DNA from: Chromatium okenii
Lineage (GTDB): Bacteria; Pseudomonadota; Gammaproteobacteria; Chromatiales; Chromatiaceae
Reading direction: 5' to 3'
DNA length: 64,000 bases
Assembly: GCF_016583745.1 (NCBI RefSeq)
Contig: NZ_NRRQ01000011.1
Coordinates: forward strand, 1 to 64,000
The position numbers were made by a program, and so were the translations under genes. Positions 27,357 through 37,258 of the stretch are shown here, one piece after another. The stretch's first letter is position 1, and each line of letters opens with the position of its first letter. The notes below the pieces were generated by a model that was not told the origin of the DNA, did no database searches, and was given only the letters and a program-made list of their open reading frames with translations.

Positions 27357-29177
27357 TTAAGCAGTGATTTCTAATAACACTTCATCTGGATTGACTGCAT
27401 CACCTTTAATGACATACAGCGCCGTCACCGTGCCACTGATTGGCGCTTGAATCTCAGTTTCCATCTTCATTGCTTCCGTCACCAATAGCGATTGTCCGGC
27501 AGTCACACGGTCGCCTTCTTTAATTAACACATCCACGATATTGCCCGGCATTGACGTCGAAACATGACCGGGTTGCGTGGGTTTAGGACGCCGCCCCACA
27601 ATCGCTTTTTTTACTGCGCCCTGCGTTCCACCAGTCAATACCACTTCATCAAGCGTCTCAACGACAACTTCTTCCGGGACATCATCAATGGTGAAATAAA
27701 AATGTCGATCTGCCTGATTTTTATGACCGGTGCCAGTGACCTTCACATGATAGGTTTCGCCATGCACCGCGATATTAAATTCTGTCGGCGCAGTACGCAC
27801 ATCTCCTTGAATTGGTGAAGGTTCTAACGCTTCTGGCTGCAAAGTACCAGCGGCGCGGTGTTCCAAAAAGCTGCGCCCGATTTCAGGAAACATCGCATAA
27901 GTCAAAATATCTTCATCCGAGTGCGCCAATTCACCAATCTCATGGCGCAAGCGTTCCAATTCCGGTTTTAATAAATCAGCCGGACGACAATCAATTAACT
28001 CTTCATTGCCAATTGCCTGTTGTTGCAGCGTTGGATTCACAGCCGCTGGCGCACGTCCATAACGCCCCTGCAAATACAACTTCACTTCGTTGGTAATGGT
28101 TTGATAACGCTGATCAGTCAATACGTTTAGCACCGCTTGTGTGCCGACAATTTGCGAAGTCGGCGTCACCAGTGGCGGATAACCGAGGTCTTTACGGACG
28201 CGGGGAATTTCTTCCAATACTGCGCTCATGCGCTCCAGTGAATTCTGTTCTTTCAATTGATTGGCAAGATTGGAAATCATACCACCGGGAACTTGATTAA
28301 CCTGCACCCGCGTATCAACACCAGTAAATTCACTCTCGAATTGATGATATTTCTTGCGCACCTGATAAAAATACAGCCCCACTGCTTGCACTGCTTCTAA
28401 ATTCAAGCCGGTGTCGTATTCAGTACCACGCAACGCAGCAATTAAACTTTCAGTCGGCGGATGCGAAGTGCCGCCTGCCATAGAAGAAATTGCCGTATCT
28501 AAACCATCGCAGCCATTTTCAATCGCTTTCAAATGGCACATATCCGCCAAACCTGAAGTCGCGTGCGAATGTAAATGCAGCGGCAAATCGACGTGATCTT
28601 TTAAGGCTTTCACCAATTCAGCGGTCACATACGGCGTCAATAATCCCGCCATATCTTTAATGGCAATTGAATCACAACCCATCGCCGCTAATTCACGTCC
28701 CATTGCCACAAAACCAGCAACATTATGCACTGGACTGACGGTATAACAAATGGTGCCCTGCGCGTGTTTACCTGCCGCTTTGGTGGCTTCAATTGCAGTT
28801 TGTAAATTGCGCAAATCATTTAACGCATCAAAGATACGAAAAACATCCATGCCATTCGTTGCGGCGCGAGCAATAAATGCCCGCACCACGTCATCAGAAT
28901 AATGGCGATAACCGAGCAAATTTTGCCCACGCAATAACATTTGTAGGCGCGTATTCGGTAATGCCTCACGCAATTGGCGCAAGCGTTCCCACGGGTCTTC
29001 TTTTAAGAAGCGCACACACGCATCAAAGGTTGCGCCGCCCCAACATTCTAATGACCAATAGCCAATGGCATCCAATTTGGCGCAAATCGGCAGCATGTCT
29101 TCAGTACGCATCCGCGTGGCATGAAGAGATTGATGGGCGTCGCGTAAAACGACATCAGTAATTTTGATTTTCGGCAT
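27357..29177 (-). CDS. oadA: Pyruvate carboxylase subunit B / oxaloacetate decarboxylase alpha-type protein
   Basis: Biotin-dependent carboxyltransferase subunit, 606 residues from the ATG at 29177. The HMGL-like domain begins KITDVVLRDAHQSLHATRMRTEDM and contains the metal-binding HLHSHATSGLADM. A conserved PYC_OADA domain follows, and the C-terminal biotinyl domain carries the biotin lysine in EAMKMETEI. With the biotin carboxylase subunit at 32376-33794 it would form a two-subunit pyruvate carboxylase for oxaloacetate replenishment. No beta or gamma subunits of the sodium-pumping decarboxylase are present, which favours the carboxylase reading. A helicase gene separates the two halves. Confidence 0.9.
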   Translation of the reverse strand: MPKIKITDVVLRDAHQSLHATRMRTEDMLPICAKLDAIGYWSLECWGGATFDACVRFLKEDPWERLRQLREALPNTRLQMLLRGQNLLGYRHYSDDVVRAFIARAATNGMDVFRIFDALNDLRNLQTAIEATKAAGKHAQGTICYTVSPVHNVAGFVAMGRELAAMGCDSIAIKDMAGLLTPYVTAELVKALKDHVDLPLHLHSHATSGLADMCHLKAIENGCDGLDTAISSMAGGTSHPPTESLIAALRGTEYDTGLNLEAVQAVGLYFYQVRKKYHQFESEFTGVDTRVQVNQVPGGMISNLANQLKEQNSLERMSAVLEEIPRVRKDLGYPPLVTPTSQIVGTQAVLNVLTDQRYQTITNEVKLYLQGRYGRAPAAVNPTLQQQAIGNEELIDCRPADLLKPELERLRHEIGELAHSDEDILTYAMFPEIGRSFLEHRAAGTLQPEALEPSPIQGDVRTAPTEFNIAVHGETYHVKVTGTGHKNQADRHFYFTIDDVPEEVVVETLDEVVLTGGTQGAVKKAIVGRRPKPTQPGHVSTSMPGNIVDVLIKEGDRVTAGQSLLVTEAMKMETEIQAPISGTVTALYVIKGDAVNPDEVLLEITA

Positions 29178-29334
29178 GGTCTCGCTCTTAATAAGAAATG
29201 GGCTAATCTGCAAAATAGAAAAATTCTGACCAATTCAAAACTAAAAAATTAGGCTTGAAGGTCAATGATTTTTAGAGCTTTTTATTCCGTATATCACTAA
29301 AAATTATTATACAGAAAATTTTAACTAACATTCT

Positions 29335-32013
29335 CTAAATTTTCCAATTATTGACAAACAAGTGACGTAAACTGACGATAGCATCAGGTAAAGAATCAGT
29401 GCAAGTCATCCCTAAATAAGTTGCGGCGCGGGTAGCGCCTACATACAAATACTTATCAAAAAGCTGTGATTGCAAATGTGCAAGGCGATCAATGCCAATA
29501 AAAAAGACAGCCTCAAATTCAAGCCCTTTAATGTGTTGAACGTCAAAAACCCGAACATCCGTATCCTGTCCTCTAGTTTGACCCTTATGACAGGCAATAA
29601 CCTGAATGTTAACCTCTTCTAAAATGCTGTTCAGCTCGTTAGCAAGTGGTTCAACATCATTTTCATCGCAAACAAGAATAGCAATAGAGGGTAACTTTTT
29701 AACCAATTTTTCAATTTCTTGAATGCGTAACGCCAACCAGTCTACAATAGCATGATCTGTAGCATTTTCTAGTAACACAGGTGAAACACAATCATTATTA
29801 ACATACTTAGGTAAAATGACATCTTGTTCTTGTCCACCAAAGGCTAGAATTACAGATCGAGCCAGTTCATTAAGTTGGCTGCTTTGCCGATACGCAACGT
29901 TAATTTTTTTAACATCAATTATTCTATTGGTGTTTGAAAAAATCCAATGTATTTCTTTCTCAGAACGTGTACCCCAAGTGGTTAGTCGTTGGTTAAAATC
30001 TCCACAAGCAAAAAAAGAACGCACTTGCGGGTGCGAAAGATTAGCCATACAGGCAAGTTGTATAGGAGAAAAATCAGTTGCTTCGTCAACAAAAATTTGA
30101 TTACGAAAAATAAATTCTATTTCTCTCAAATATGAAAAAGAAGGCTTATCAATGTTTCTAAGGATATTCTTGTTAAGAAAAAATTCACTAGCATTTCTGA
30201 GTATCATTAACAAAATGGTATCTAATTCCAGAGGATGCAAATCTGTGGAAGTAAAGCCATCCTTGAAATACCATTGGCTTTCCTGCTGTCTTTGCCTTCT
30301 AAAAACACGATATTTTTTTGGGATGTCAGCTAGGATCGGTTTTACAAAACGCCGAGCACTTGATTGCATTACTAAGCTATTGCCTATAACTTTATAATCT
30401 TCTTTACTCAGTCCTCGATTGCCTAACCACTGAATCACTTTTGCATTGCGAGTATCTTTTCTGAGAGAACTCTCATTAACAACAGCTCGTGCTTGAGCTT
30501 TTACTGCTGATTTATACACATCCAGAGCTTGTTTTCGCGTGGTCAGCGGTTGCTGCGCTTCATCGTCTTGGTCTTCAAAATCGTCTTGATCTTCAATCTC
30601 ATTCTGGCTGAGATGACTGATAAATTCTGCTAGTTCTTCGAGAAAATTTCTGTTCTTGCTACGTTGATGCTTGACAGCGTCTTCAATTCTTTTTTCGATA
30701 TTGCCTTTTATTTGCTCTAAGTGTTTTTGAACGAGATGCACTTCTAAAACGAAAGACACTGAAATGTTTGGTAAATTTTGCCATTTTGTAAATTTTTTCA
30801 ATGTGGATATTAACCGTTTCCCAACAGTAGCGATTTTATCATCGTGGCTATTGGCTATATTTTCGGCAGATTGATGTAACTCTTCAAAAAGAGTTGTGTG
30901 ATACCACGCATTAAAATCTTCAAACCAACCGACTAAGTTAGTAAAGACTTCATCATTTAGGGTTTTAGCAGATTCTTTAAGAGTATAGCCACCAGCATTG
31001 GAACTGGTTGTTTTTAAGATGCCAAGCGTATTTCTTGCTAAAGCCTTTCGATAATCAACCCAAGTTTTAACGTTACTATCAGGTGCTGGAACATGCTCTC
31101 GATTAAAAGCCTCTTTAAGATATTGCTTTAGCAACTCCGTAGGTGTGAACATCAACCAATTTTGAGCATGTGGAATTTCTGTTTTTACAGAATCAATAAT
31201 ATCTTTTTCATCTTCATTAAGATATTTTTCGTCTAGTTTTTGACTAAGCCGCCGGATTAAAGTTGTTGTTTTACCCGTACCAGGGGAGCCAAGAATGAGT
31301 AGCCGTGCATCCAAGGGTAGCCGAAAAATTTCATCTTGGTGCTGATCCAGAATAGGCTGATCGCGCAATTCCATTTTACCAATAATATTGCGACGAGTGC
31401 CCTCAAAAATATCTTTACGTAGTTGATCTTCTGCGAGAATTTCTTCGATACTATCTGCTTCCGCAAGCAGTGATCTCAGTGATTCAATCGGATAGTATCC
31501 AGACTCACTAAATTTTTCACCATATGCCTCTGTATTTCTTGAATCCCATTGGTTATTTTCTAAGAAAGGGTGAAAACGAAATTTTTCGATAATTTCAAGC
31601 GTTTTTCCCCCCTCAGGAGTAGTGATATTTCCCTCAGCGCCGACATTTAAAGATGCCAAACGACCTATCGGGGATTTATAACTAGCGCATGTAAACCCTT
31701 TTATAGTTGGCGGCGTCTCACGGCAAATATAATAGGTTTCTTCTTCTCCCTCATCAGTCAGTCCTGTTACGCGAACTAGAACTGGTTCTTTAGCCAAATG
31801 TGTGTAGTTGGCTTTACATCCGTCGCTGATTTTTTTAAGTTCATTAGACGCAGTAGAATTTGTGAAAGTGTTAACACAAGCAAATGATCCAAGGTCAGGA
31901 GAAAGTGAATCTCCCAGTGACTCCCGACAAGTATCTGCAACTGTTTTAAATACAGTTAGAGACTCATTAGCAACTTGTTTCAATTCGGGCATGATTCCCG
32001 TAGTTAAGTCCAT
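29335..32013 (-). CDS. UvrD-like superfamily-1 helicase/ATPase, inserted between pyruvate carboxylase genes
   Basis: An 892-residue soluble SF1A helicase-like protein. The N-terminal ~230 residues match no family I know. Motif I (Walker A) is GSPGTGKTTTL at about 242-252. Walker B/motif II is IFVDEATDFSPIQL (about 640), followed by motif III FFACGDFNQRLTTWG, motif V FDVQHIKGLEFEAVFF and motif VI YVGATRAATYLGM. An acidic low-complexity run (EIEDQDDFEDQDDEAQQ) lies mid-protein. The ATG at 32013 has GGAG six bases upstream; GTG at 32037 is an alternative. The DNA is clearly more A/T-rich than its neighbours and it splits a metabolic operon, both signs of transfer. A role in phage defence or DNA repair is inference. 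Confidence 0.82.
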   Translation of the reverse strand: MDLTTGIMPELKQVANESLTVFKTVADTCRESLGDSLSPDLGSFACVNTFTNSTASNELKKISDGCKANYTHLAKEPVLVRVTGLTDEGEEETYYICRETPPTIKGFTCASYKSPIGRLASLNVGAEGNITTPEGGKTLEIIEKFRFHPFLENNQWDSRNTEAYGEKFSESGYYPIESLRSLLAEADSIEEILAEDQLRKDIFEGTRRNIIGKMELRDQPILDQHQDEIFRLPLDARLLILGSPGTGKTTTLIRRLSQKLDEKYLNEDEKDIIDSVKTEIPHAQNWLMFTPTELLKQYLKEAFNREHVPAPDSNVKTWVDYRKALARNTLGILKTTSSNAGGYTLKESAKTLNDEVFTNLVGWFEDFNAWYHTTLFEELHQSAENIANSHDDKIATVGKRLISTLKKFTKWQNLPNISVSFVLEVHLVQKHLEQIKGNIEKRIEDAVKHQRSKNRNFLEELAEFISHLSQNEIEDQDDFEDQDDEAQQPLTTRKQALDVYKSAVKAQARAVVNESSLRKDTRNAKVIQWLGNRGLSKEDYKVIGNSLVMQSSARRFVKPILADIPKKYRVFRRQRQQESQWYFKDGFTSTDLHPLELDTILLMILRNASEFFLNKNILRNIDKPSFSYLREIEFIFRNQIFVDEATDFSPIQLACMANLSHPQVRSFFACGDFNQRLTTWGTRSEKEIHWIFSNTNRIIDVKKINVAYRQSSQLNELARSVILAFGGQEQDVILPKYVNNDCVSPVLLENATDHAIVDWLALRIQEIEKLVKKLPSIAILVCDENDVEPLANELNSILEEVNIQVIACHKGQTRGQDTDVRVFDVQHIKGLEFEAVFFIGIDRLAHLQSQLFDKYLYVGATRAATYLGMTCTDSLPDAIVSLRHLFVNNWKI

Positions 32014-32185
32014 ACAACTCTCCACTGATTTACTCACGCAACTCTACTCAGTTTTACTTCAAACTACTGAATAAGTCTGAGTTTTAAGGAAACATTGGTT
32101 AAATAGGTTTACGCGCCACATAAACAAAAAATAGCATATTAGAGCGACGCAAGCGAATAAATTACTATTTCCTTAATTTTTTACG

Positions 32186-32300
32186 TAGGATTTACGCAGT
32201 TGAATTTCTAAATGTTTGATTTTATTGAAGTCAGTTTGTGCGCCGCACAATCGCACTTCCATAAAAATCAACAACTTAACTTTCAACTGCGTAAATCCTA
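32186..32300. repeat. 115-bp palindromic element (MITE-like)
   Basis: Two perfect 19-bp inverted arms, TAGGATTTACGCAGTTGAA (32186-32204) and its complement (32282-32300), enclose a 77-bp centre that is itself partly palindromic: TTGATTTTATTGAAGT pairs imperfectly with ACTTCCATAAAAATCAA, and GTGCGCCGCAC is at the middle. The outer TA on both sides fits a TA target duplication of the IS630/Tc1 kind. It lies in the 360-bp gap between the helicase and the biotin carboxylase gene, where I see no coding gene. RNA from it would fold as one long hairpin. Confidence 0.75.
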
Positions 32301-32375
32301 ATACGCTAGAGATACAAACAAGGACTGCTCGTAAAAGGTTTTTTTAGCAGTCAGTGATCTATTTTCCGCTACTAT

Positions 32376-33794
32376 TCATAAGCCAGCGTGCGCGGCAATT
32401 GCCGCCGCTAATACCGCCGCAACATCTTCACGGCGACGCTTGGTTGAATACTCCAACAATTCGGGGTGCATTTCTAAAAAGCTGGTATTGAAATTGCCAG
32501 CGCGGAATTCAGGATGACGCAGAATTTCTTGATAAAACGGAATGGTGGTTTTCACTCCGTAAACGCCAATATCGCGCAGCGCCCGATCACCCCGACTGAC
32601 CACATCATCCCAATTTAATGCCCACACAATCACTTTTGCCAGCATCGAATCATAATGAGGCGGAATAGTATAACCGGTATAAATTGCGCCATCAGTGCGC
32701 ACACCGGGACCGCCGGGCGCGTAATAACGGGAAATGCGCCCGAAGCTGGGTAAAAAGTTATTTTTAGGGTCTTCCGCATTAATACGGAATTGAATGGCAA
32801 AACCGCGTCGTTGAATATCATGCTGTTTGAAGCGCAGTGGTAAACCAGCCGCAATGCGGATTTGTTCCTCCACTAAATCAACGCCGGTGATCGTTTCAGT
32901 AATGGTGTGCTCGACTTGAATGCGTGTGTTCATTTCCATGAAATAAAAACGCCCATCAACATCGCGTAAAAATTCAATCGTTCCCGCGTTGGTATAACCA
33001 ACTGCTCGCGCTGCTAATACCGCTAAACCGCCAACGTATTGCCGTTCTGCTTCATCAATTTGCGGCGAGGGCGCGATTTCAATTAACTTTTGATTGCGGC
33101 GTTGAATTGAACAATCGCGCTCGTATAAATGAATGCAATTGCCATGCTGATCAGCGAGCACTTGCACTTCAATATGCTTCGGATTCACCACGCATTTTTC
33201 TAAAAACACCTCAGCACGTCCAAACGCTTTAGTCGCTTCTGAAATGACGCGCTCATAATTGTGGCGCAGCGCCTCAGCATCATCGCAGCGCCGAATGCCG
33301 CGCCCGCCGCCGCCAGATGTTGCTTTCAGCATCACCGGATAACCGATTTGAGCCGCGCAGTGCAGTGCCTCCTCAACATTTTCCAAGTTGCCGGGGCTGC
33401 CGGGCGTGACCGGAACGCCCGCTTTTTGCATCGCCAATCGCGCCTCGGTTTTGTCGCCCATTCGCGCAATCACCTCGGCAGTCGGGCCAATAAATGTCAG
33501 CCCGCGTCGCACGCAAGCCCTTGCCAGCTCTGGATTTTCTGACAAAAACCCGTAGCCCGGATGCACCGCATCGCAGCCCGTCGCCAGCGCCAGATTGACG
33601 ATGTTGTGGACGTTGAGATAACCCGCCAGCGGATCGCTGCCGAGGCTATAGGCTTCATCCGCTTTTTTAACGTGCAGTGAATGACGATCCGCTTCGGCAT
33701 AAATTGCCGCCGAGCGAATACCCATTTCGGCGCAGGCGCGAATCACTCGCACCGCAATCTCGCCGCGATTGGCGATTAAAATTTTACGCAGCAT
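32376..33794 (-). CDS. Biotin carboxylase subunit (pyruvate carboxylase subunit A type)
   Basis: ATP-grasp biotin carboxylase, 472 residues, which carboxylates the biotin on its partner. Motifs include MLRKILIANRGEIAVRVIRAC, the glycine-rich ATP loop KATSGGGGRGIRRC, VEKCVVNPKHIEVQVLAD-like FLEKCVVNPKHIEVQ and the catalytic EMNTRIQVEHTITE. The C-terminal extension after the carboxylase core resembles the PycA group more than housekeeping AccC. In relatives the gene is normally followed directly by the oadA-like subunit; here the helicase and palindromic element intervene. Confidence 0.88.
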   Translation of the reverse strand: MLRKILIANRGEIAVRVIRACAEMGIRSAAIYAEADRHSLHVKKADEAYSLGSDPLAGYLNVHNIVNLALATGCDAVHPGYGFLSENPELARACVRRGLTFIGPTAEVIARMGDKTEARLAMQKAGVPVTPGSPGNLENVEEALHCAAQIGYPVMLKATSGGGGRGIRRCDDAEALRHNYERVISEATKAFGRAEVFLEKCVVNPKHIEVQVLADQHGNCIHLYERDCSIQRRNQKLIEIAPSPQIDEAERQYVGGLAVLAARAVGYTNAGTIEFLRDVDGRFYFMEMNTRIQVEHTITETITGVDLVEEQIRIAAGLPLRFKQHDIQRRGFAIQFRINAEDPKNNFLPSFGRISRYYAPGGPGVRTDGAIYTGYTIPPHYDSMLAKVIVWALNWDDVVSRGDRALRDIGVYGVKTTIPFYQEILRHPEFRAGNFNTSFLEMHPELLEYSTKRRREDVAAVLAAAIAAHAGL

Positions 33795-33926
33795 TGATGT
33801 TTAAGCCCTTAAATAACTGAATGAACATGCAGTTAATGGTGAATGCGCAAATGTGTTGCTGCGCTGCAATATCGCTGATTAAGTGAGTGCTGTAAAGCAA
33901 ATTGAATTCTCTGTCACCGCGTGAAT

Positions 33927-35006
33927 TTAATAACAATGTGCGACCCGTCGTCCGATGCCGGTAAATAATTGATAAGCAAGCGTTGCGCTGGCAGCAGCAA
34001 CCGCGTTAGCAGCAATTATTGTGCCCCATAATTCCACCGTTGCGCCGACGTTGGCGTCAATAATTCCAGTTAAATCAACAGTAATCATATCCATCGACAC
34101 CCGCCCCAGCAGGCGCGTCACTTGCCCGTTCACCGCCACCGGCGTTCCGGTCGGCGCATGGCGCGGATAACCGTCGGCATACCCAATTGCCACCACGCCG
34201 ACTCGCGTCGGGCGCTCGCACACGAAGCTCCCGCCGTAACCAACCGGCTCACCGGCTGGCAAATTTCGTACTGAAATCAACGCTGATTCGAGCGTCATCG
34301 CCGGGCGCAGCGCCATCGCCAGCGGTTGCGCCTCGGCAAACGGTGAAGCGCCATACAGCATCAGCCCGGGGCGAATCCATTCGGCATGAGCGTTTGGGAA
34401 CGCGAGAATTGCCGCCGAATTCGCCAAACTGCGCGGAATGATTAAACCTGATAAGGCTTGTTCAAATACAGCAATTTGCTGCGTCGTATAGGGCAAATTC
34501 GGTTCATCAGCACGGGCAAAATGACTGATTGCCACTAATTCGCCAACGTGCGGACAGGCGCGTAATTCCGCATAAACGCGATTAAAATCAGATGGCGCAA
34601 AACCAACTCGGTGCATTCCCGAATCAATTTTAATCCAGCAATTAAATTGTTGCGTTGGACGCGCTGCTAATAACCACGCCAATTGCTCTTGACAATGAAT
34701 CACCACGCTTAATCCTGCGCGATCCACCAGCGCCAATTCATTAGCATGAAAGACGCCTTCCAATAACACAATTGGCTGCGTGATTCCTGCCTCGCGCAAT
34801 TCCATTGCTTCATCAATACAAGCGACCGCAAAACCATCAGCGCAGTCAGCCAGCGCCTGCGCGACAGCAATTGCGCCATGCCCGTAGGCATTGGCTTTAA
34901 CGACCGCCAATGCTTTTGAATGCGGCGCTAATTGTTTGGCGTAACGGTAATTGTGACGAATGGCATCCAGATGAATGCGAGCGCGGAGTGGACGAGAGGA
35001 TGGCAT
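33927..35006 (-). CDS. alr: Alanine racemase
   Basis: PLP enzyme making D-alanine for peptidoglycan. The 359-residue protein has the PLP lysine in AVVKANAYGHG (Lys37), IKIDSGMHRVGF, RPGLMLYGASPF, the second catalytic tyrosine in the VGYGGSFVCERPTRVGVVAIGYADGYPR region, and LGRVSMDMITVDLT. Complete length and motif order. It stands alone, downstream of the glycosyltransferase gene in the same orientation. Confidence 0.95.
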   Translation of the reverse strand: MPSSRPLRARIHLDAIRHNYRYAKQLAPHSKALAVVKANAYGHGAIAVAQALADCADGFAVACIDEAMELREAGITQPIVLLEGVFHANELALVDRAGLSVVIHCQEQLAWLLAARPTQQFNCWIKIDSGMHRVGFAPSDFNRVYAELRACPHVGELVAISHFARADEPNLPYTTQQIAVFEQALSGLIIPRSLANSAAILAFPNAHAEWIRPGLMLYGASPFAEAQPLAMALRPAMTLESALISVRNLPAGEPVGYGGSFVCERPTRVGVVAIGYADGYPRHAPTGTPVAVNGQVTRLLGRVSMDMITVDLTGIIDANVGATVELWGTIIAANAVAAASATLAYQLFTGIGRRVAHCY

Positions 35007-35116
35007 TGTTTTGAGTTGTCAGTAGTCAGTAAAAAATCGTGCTTTATAAAACAGCACACAAAGCCCTTTTTTAGAAAAGGAAATTGGAAGATTTAGCAAT
35101 AAGCGACATTCATTGC

Positions 35117-36238
35117 TCATTTTTTCCAAGTGTAAACGGCAGTCACGGCATAATTCCACACTGCGCCCACTAAAATTCCCGCTAATGCTGATAAAAACCA
35201 GCCCGAATGTCCTTGTTGAAATAACGCATTAGCGATGCCGACATTTGCTAACGCGCCTAATCCGCACACCAATACAAAACTTAACCAGCCCCACAGCAAT
35301 TGCCGTCCCACCAGCCGCTGATCGCGGTAAGTTAAAATGTTATTGAGAAAGAAATTGCTGGTCATTGCCACCAGCGTCGCTGCCATTTGCCCCGCTAAAA
35401 ATGCGCTCGTTCCAAACCAGTGTAAAAGCGGCCACAGCACCGCCATGTGTACGGCAACGCCTAAGCCGCCAATCAATGAAAAAGCAATGAATCGCACCGG
35501 AATGCGTGTGCCAATCAGTTTTTGCGCCAGCATCAATAGATATTCCCACAGCACCGCCGTTTCTAATTTACTTGCGCCAGTTTCGCGCTGGCGAAAAGTA
35601 AACGGCAATTCTTGAAAACGCAGCGGCGTGGGCGCAGCAAAGAAAATATCTAATAAAATTTTGAATCCAACACCGCTTAAACGATGAATACAATTGTGAA
35701 TAACGCTGGCGCGTACCATAAAAAAACCGCTCATCGGATCATGTAATTCGGCACGAATTAAACGCTGCCCAATGCGCGTCGCCAGCCGACTCATCCTTTG
35801 CCGCTGCGTATTCCACCCGCCCACGCCGCCGCCAGCGACGTAACGACTGCCAATCACGATGTCGAGCGCCGCCGTTTTCAGTGTTTCCAACATCACCGGC
35901 AGCAGCGTTTCATCGTGCTGCAAATCGCCATCCATCACCGCCAGCAGCGGTGCCGTCGTCGCCAACATCCCTTCTATGCAGGCCGATGACAGCCCGCGCC
36001 GCCCAATCCGCTGAATCAGCCGCACTCGCGCATCGTGCCGCGCCAGCTCGCGCACCCGCTCGGCAGTGCCATCTGGCGAATCGTCATCTACAAAGATGAT
36101 TTCCCACGCAATTCCGTCCAACACCGCCGCCACGCGCCGCACCACTTCGGCGACCGCCGCAGCTTCGTTATACGTCGGCACGATGAGCGCCAATTCGGGG
36201 GGCGGATTCGGTGAAAGGCATGGCATGGCAGCGGACAT
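35117..36238 (-). CDS. GT2 glycosyltransferase fused to a GtrA-like membrane domain
   Basis: A 373-residue two-domain protein. Residues ~10-240 are a dolichol-phosphate-mannose-synthase-type GT2 domain: LALIVPTYNEAAAVAEVV, FVDDDSPDGTAERV, VMDGDLQHDETLLP and SRYVAGGGVGGW. Residues ~245-373 are a GtrA-like domain with four hydrophobic segments, beginning RFIAFSLIGGLGVAVHMAVL. Such fusions transfer a sugar to polyprenyl phosphate and may help flip it for envelope glycan modification. I use the ATG at 36238. The sugar and final acceptor are unknown. Confidence 0.88.
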   Translation of the reverse strand: MSAAMPCLSPNPPPELALIVPTYNEAAAVAEVVRRVAAVLDGIAWEIIFVDDDSPDGTAERVRELARHDARVRLIQRIGRRGLSSACIEGMLATTAPLLAVMDGDLQHDETLLPVMLETLKTAALDIVIGSRYVAGGGVGGWNTQRQRMSRLATRIGQRLIRAELHDPMSGFFMVRASVIHNCIHRLSGVGFKILLDIFFAAPTPLRFQELPFTFRQRETGASKLETAVLWEYLLMLAQKLIGTRIPVRFIAFSLIGGLGVAVHMAVLWPLLHWFGTSAFLAGQMAATLVAMTSNFFLNNILTYRDQRLVGRQLLWGWLSFVLVCGLGALANVGIANALFQQGHSGWFLSALAGILVGAVWNYAVTAVYTWKK

Positions 36239-36377
36239 AAAATCAACCTGAGCGACGGCAAATAAACACAATTGGCGATCCTATCAAATCAAGCTGACCG
36301 ATGGCGGTGCTGCGGAATCAAAGCGCCCGCGCAACTGCTAACATCGCCGGCTTCTCAATTCACCCGCCGGTTCTATC

Positions 36378-36767
36378 ATGTCATCACCGCTGCCCGCTCA
36401 CGCCGTCGCCAGTGCTTTCAAATTATCCGCCGCCGACCGTTACACCCTCTTTCTGAGCGAAGTGACCGCTCATGCCCAAGTCTGGACACTCAAGGGCGCA
36501 GATGGCTTTGTCGCTTTCAAAGATGACGACGGTCACGAGTGTTTCCCGTTTTGGCCCGCTGCGGAATTTGCCACCGCGCTGGTAGATCGAGATTGGGCGG
36601 ATTGTCGCGCCGAACCGCTGGCGCTGGAGATATTTAAGGAACGCTGGCTAAAAGGAATGGCGCGAGATCAACGACAGGTGGCAGTATTTCCCGCCCCAGA
36701 TGGCACCAGTATCGTCTTGGAGCCATTGACGGTTTTGGAAGATTTAATTGAAGAAGCACAGCAGTAA
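36378..36767 (+). CDS. DUF2750 family protein
   Basis: A 129-residue soluble protein of the DUF2750 family. Family features are LSAADRYTLFLSEVTAHAQVWTL, GFVAFKDDDGHECFPFWPAAEFA and LEIFKERWLKGM. Proteins of this type are small stand-alone cytosolic proteins of unknown function. It is divergent from the GT2-GtrA gene and convergent with the DUF29 gene. Confidence 0.75.
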   Translation: MSSPLPAHAVASAFKLSAADRYTLFLSEVTAHAQVWTLKGADGFVAFKDDDGHECFPFWPAAEFATALVDRDWADCRAEPLALEIFKERWLKGMARDQRQVAVFPAPDGTSIVLEPLTVLEDLIEEAQQ

Positions 36768-36810
36768 ATTGTTTAACGCAGTTCCACTTTTTTAAAGGGG
36801 GAACTGCTGA

Positions 36811-37257
36811 TTATTGCTCAGGCAACCAAGTAGACGTGAAGATCATTTCAATTGACCAAGGGCAATCATTCGGCAGATCGGATACACCAGTCTCGCGCAC
36901 AGCTAAATCACGCCCGTCGCTCCAAGCATCAGCAAACCAATCAGGATCAAATAGCGTACATTTCAAACTGGGAGTGCGCTGCAATCGTCGCGCAATTGCC
37001 TCGCGCTGGGTGCGGATGGTGGATTCCCAACTGGCACCGCGTCGCTCAGGCTGATAACACCATTTCAATAAATGCCCGATTAAAATAGCCATACGACTCA
37101 TTAACTCGCGTTGCTCGCTTTTGCCCACGTCCTCAATTTCCTCGGCAAGATGTTCCAGATCAAGCTGCGCGAAGTGACCGGTACGCAGTGCTGCGGCTTG
37201 TTGATTCGCCCAAGCAACGATGTCTTGTTCATACAGGCAAGAATATGATGAATTCAT
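36811..37257 (-). CDS. DUF29 family protein
   Basis: A 148-residue protein beginning MNSSYSCLYEQDIVAWANQQAAALRTG. The DUF29 core shows LDLEHLAEEIEDVGKSEQRELMSRMAILIGHLLKWCYQPE and RTQREAIARRL, followed by a C-terminal WADGRDLAV-like segment and LPNDCPWSIEMIFTSTWLPE. DUF29 proteins are mainly helical, of unknown function, and abundant in cyanobacteria and purple bacteria. A 47-bp stretch just before its start is repeated ahead of the next gene. The reading frame is open further upstream to 37368, so a longer product is possible. Confidence 0.8.
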   Translation of the reverse strand: MNSSYSCLYEQDIVAWANQQAAALRTGHFAQLDLEHLAEEIEDVGKSEQRELMSRMAILIGHLLKWCYQPERRGASWESTIRTQREAIARRLQRTPSLKCTLFDPDWFADAWSDGRDLAVRETGVSDLPNDCPWSIEMIFTSTWLPEQ

Positions 37258-37258
37258 A

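Noticed and set aside
35010-35032. GTTGTCAGTAGTCAGT-like stretch also seen near 24666 and 61537
   Set aside because: Short, degenerate and without fixed spacing; not enough to define a repeat family from this window.
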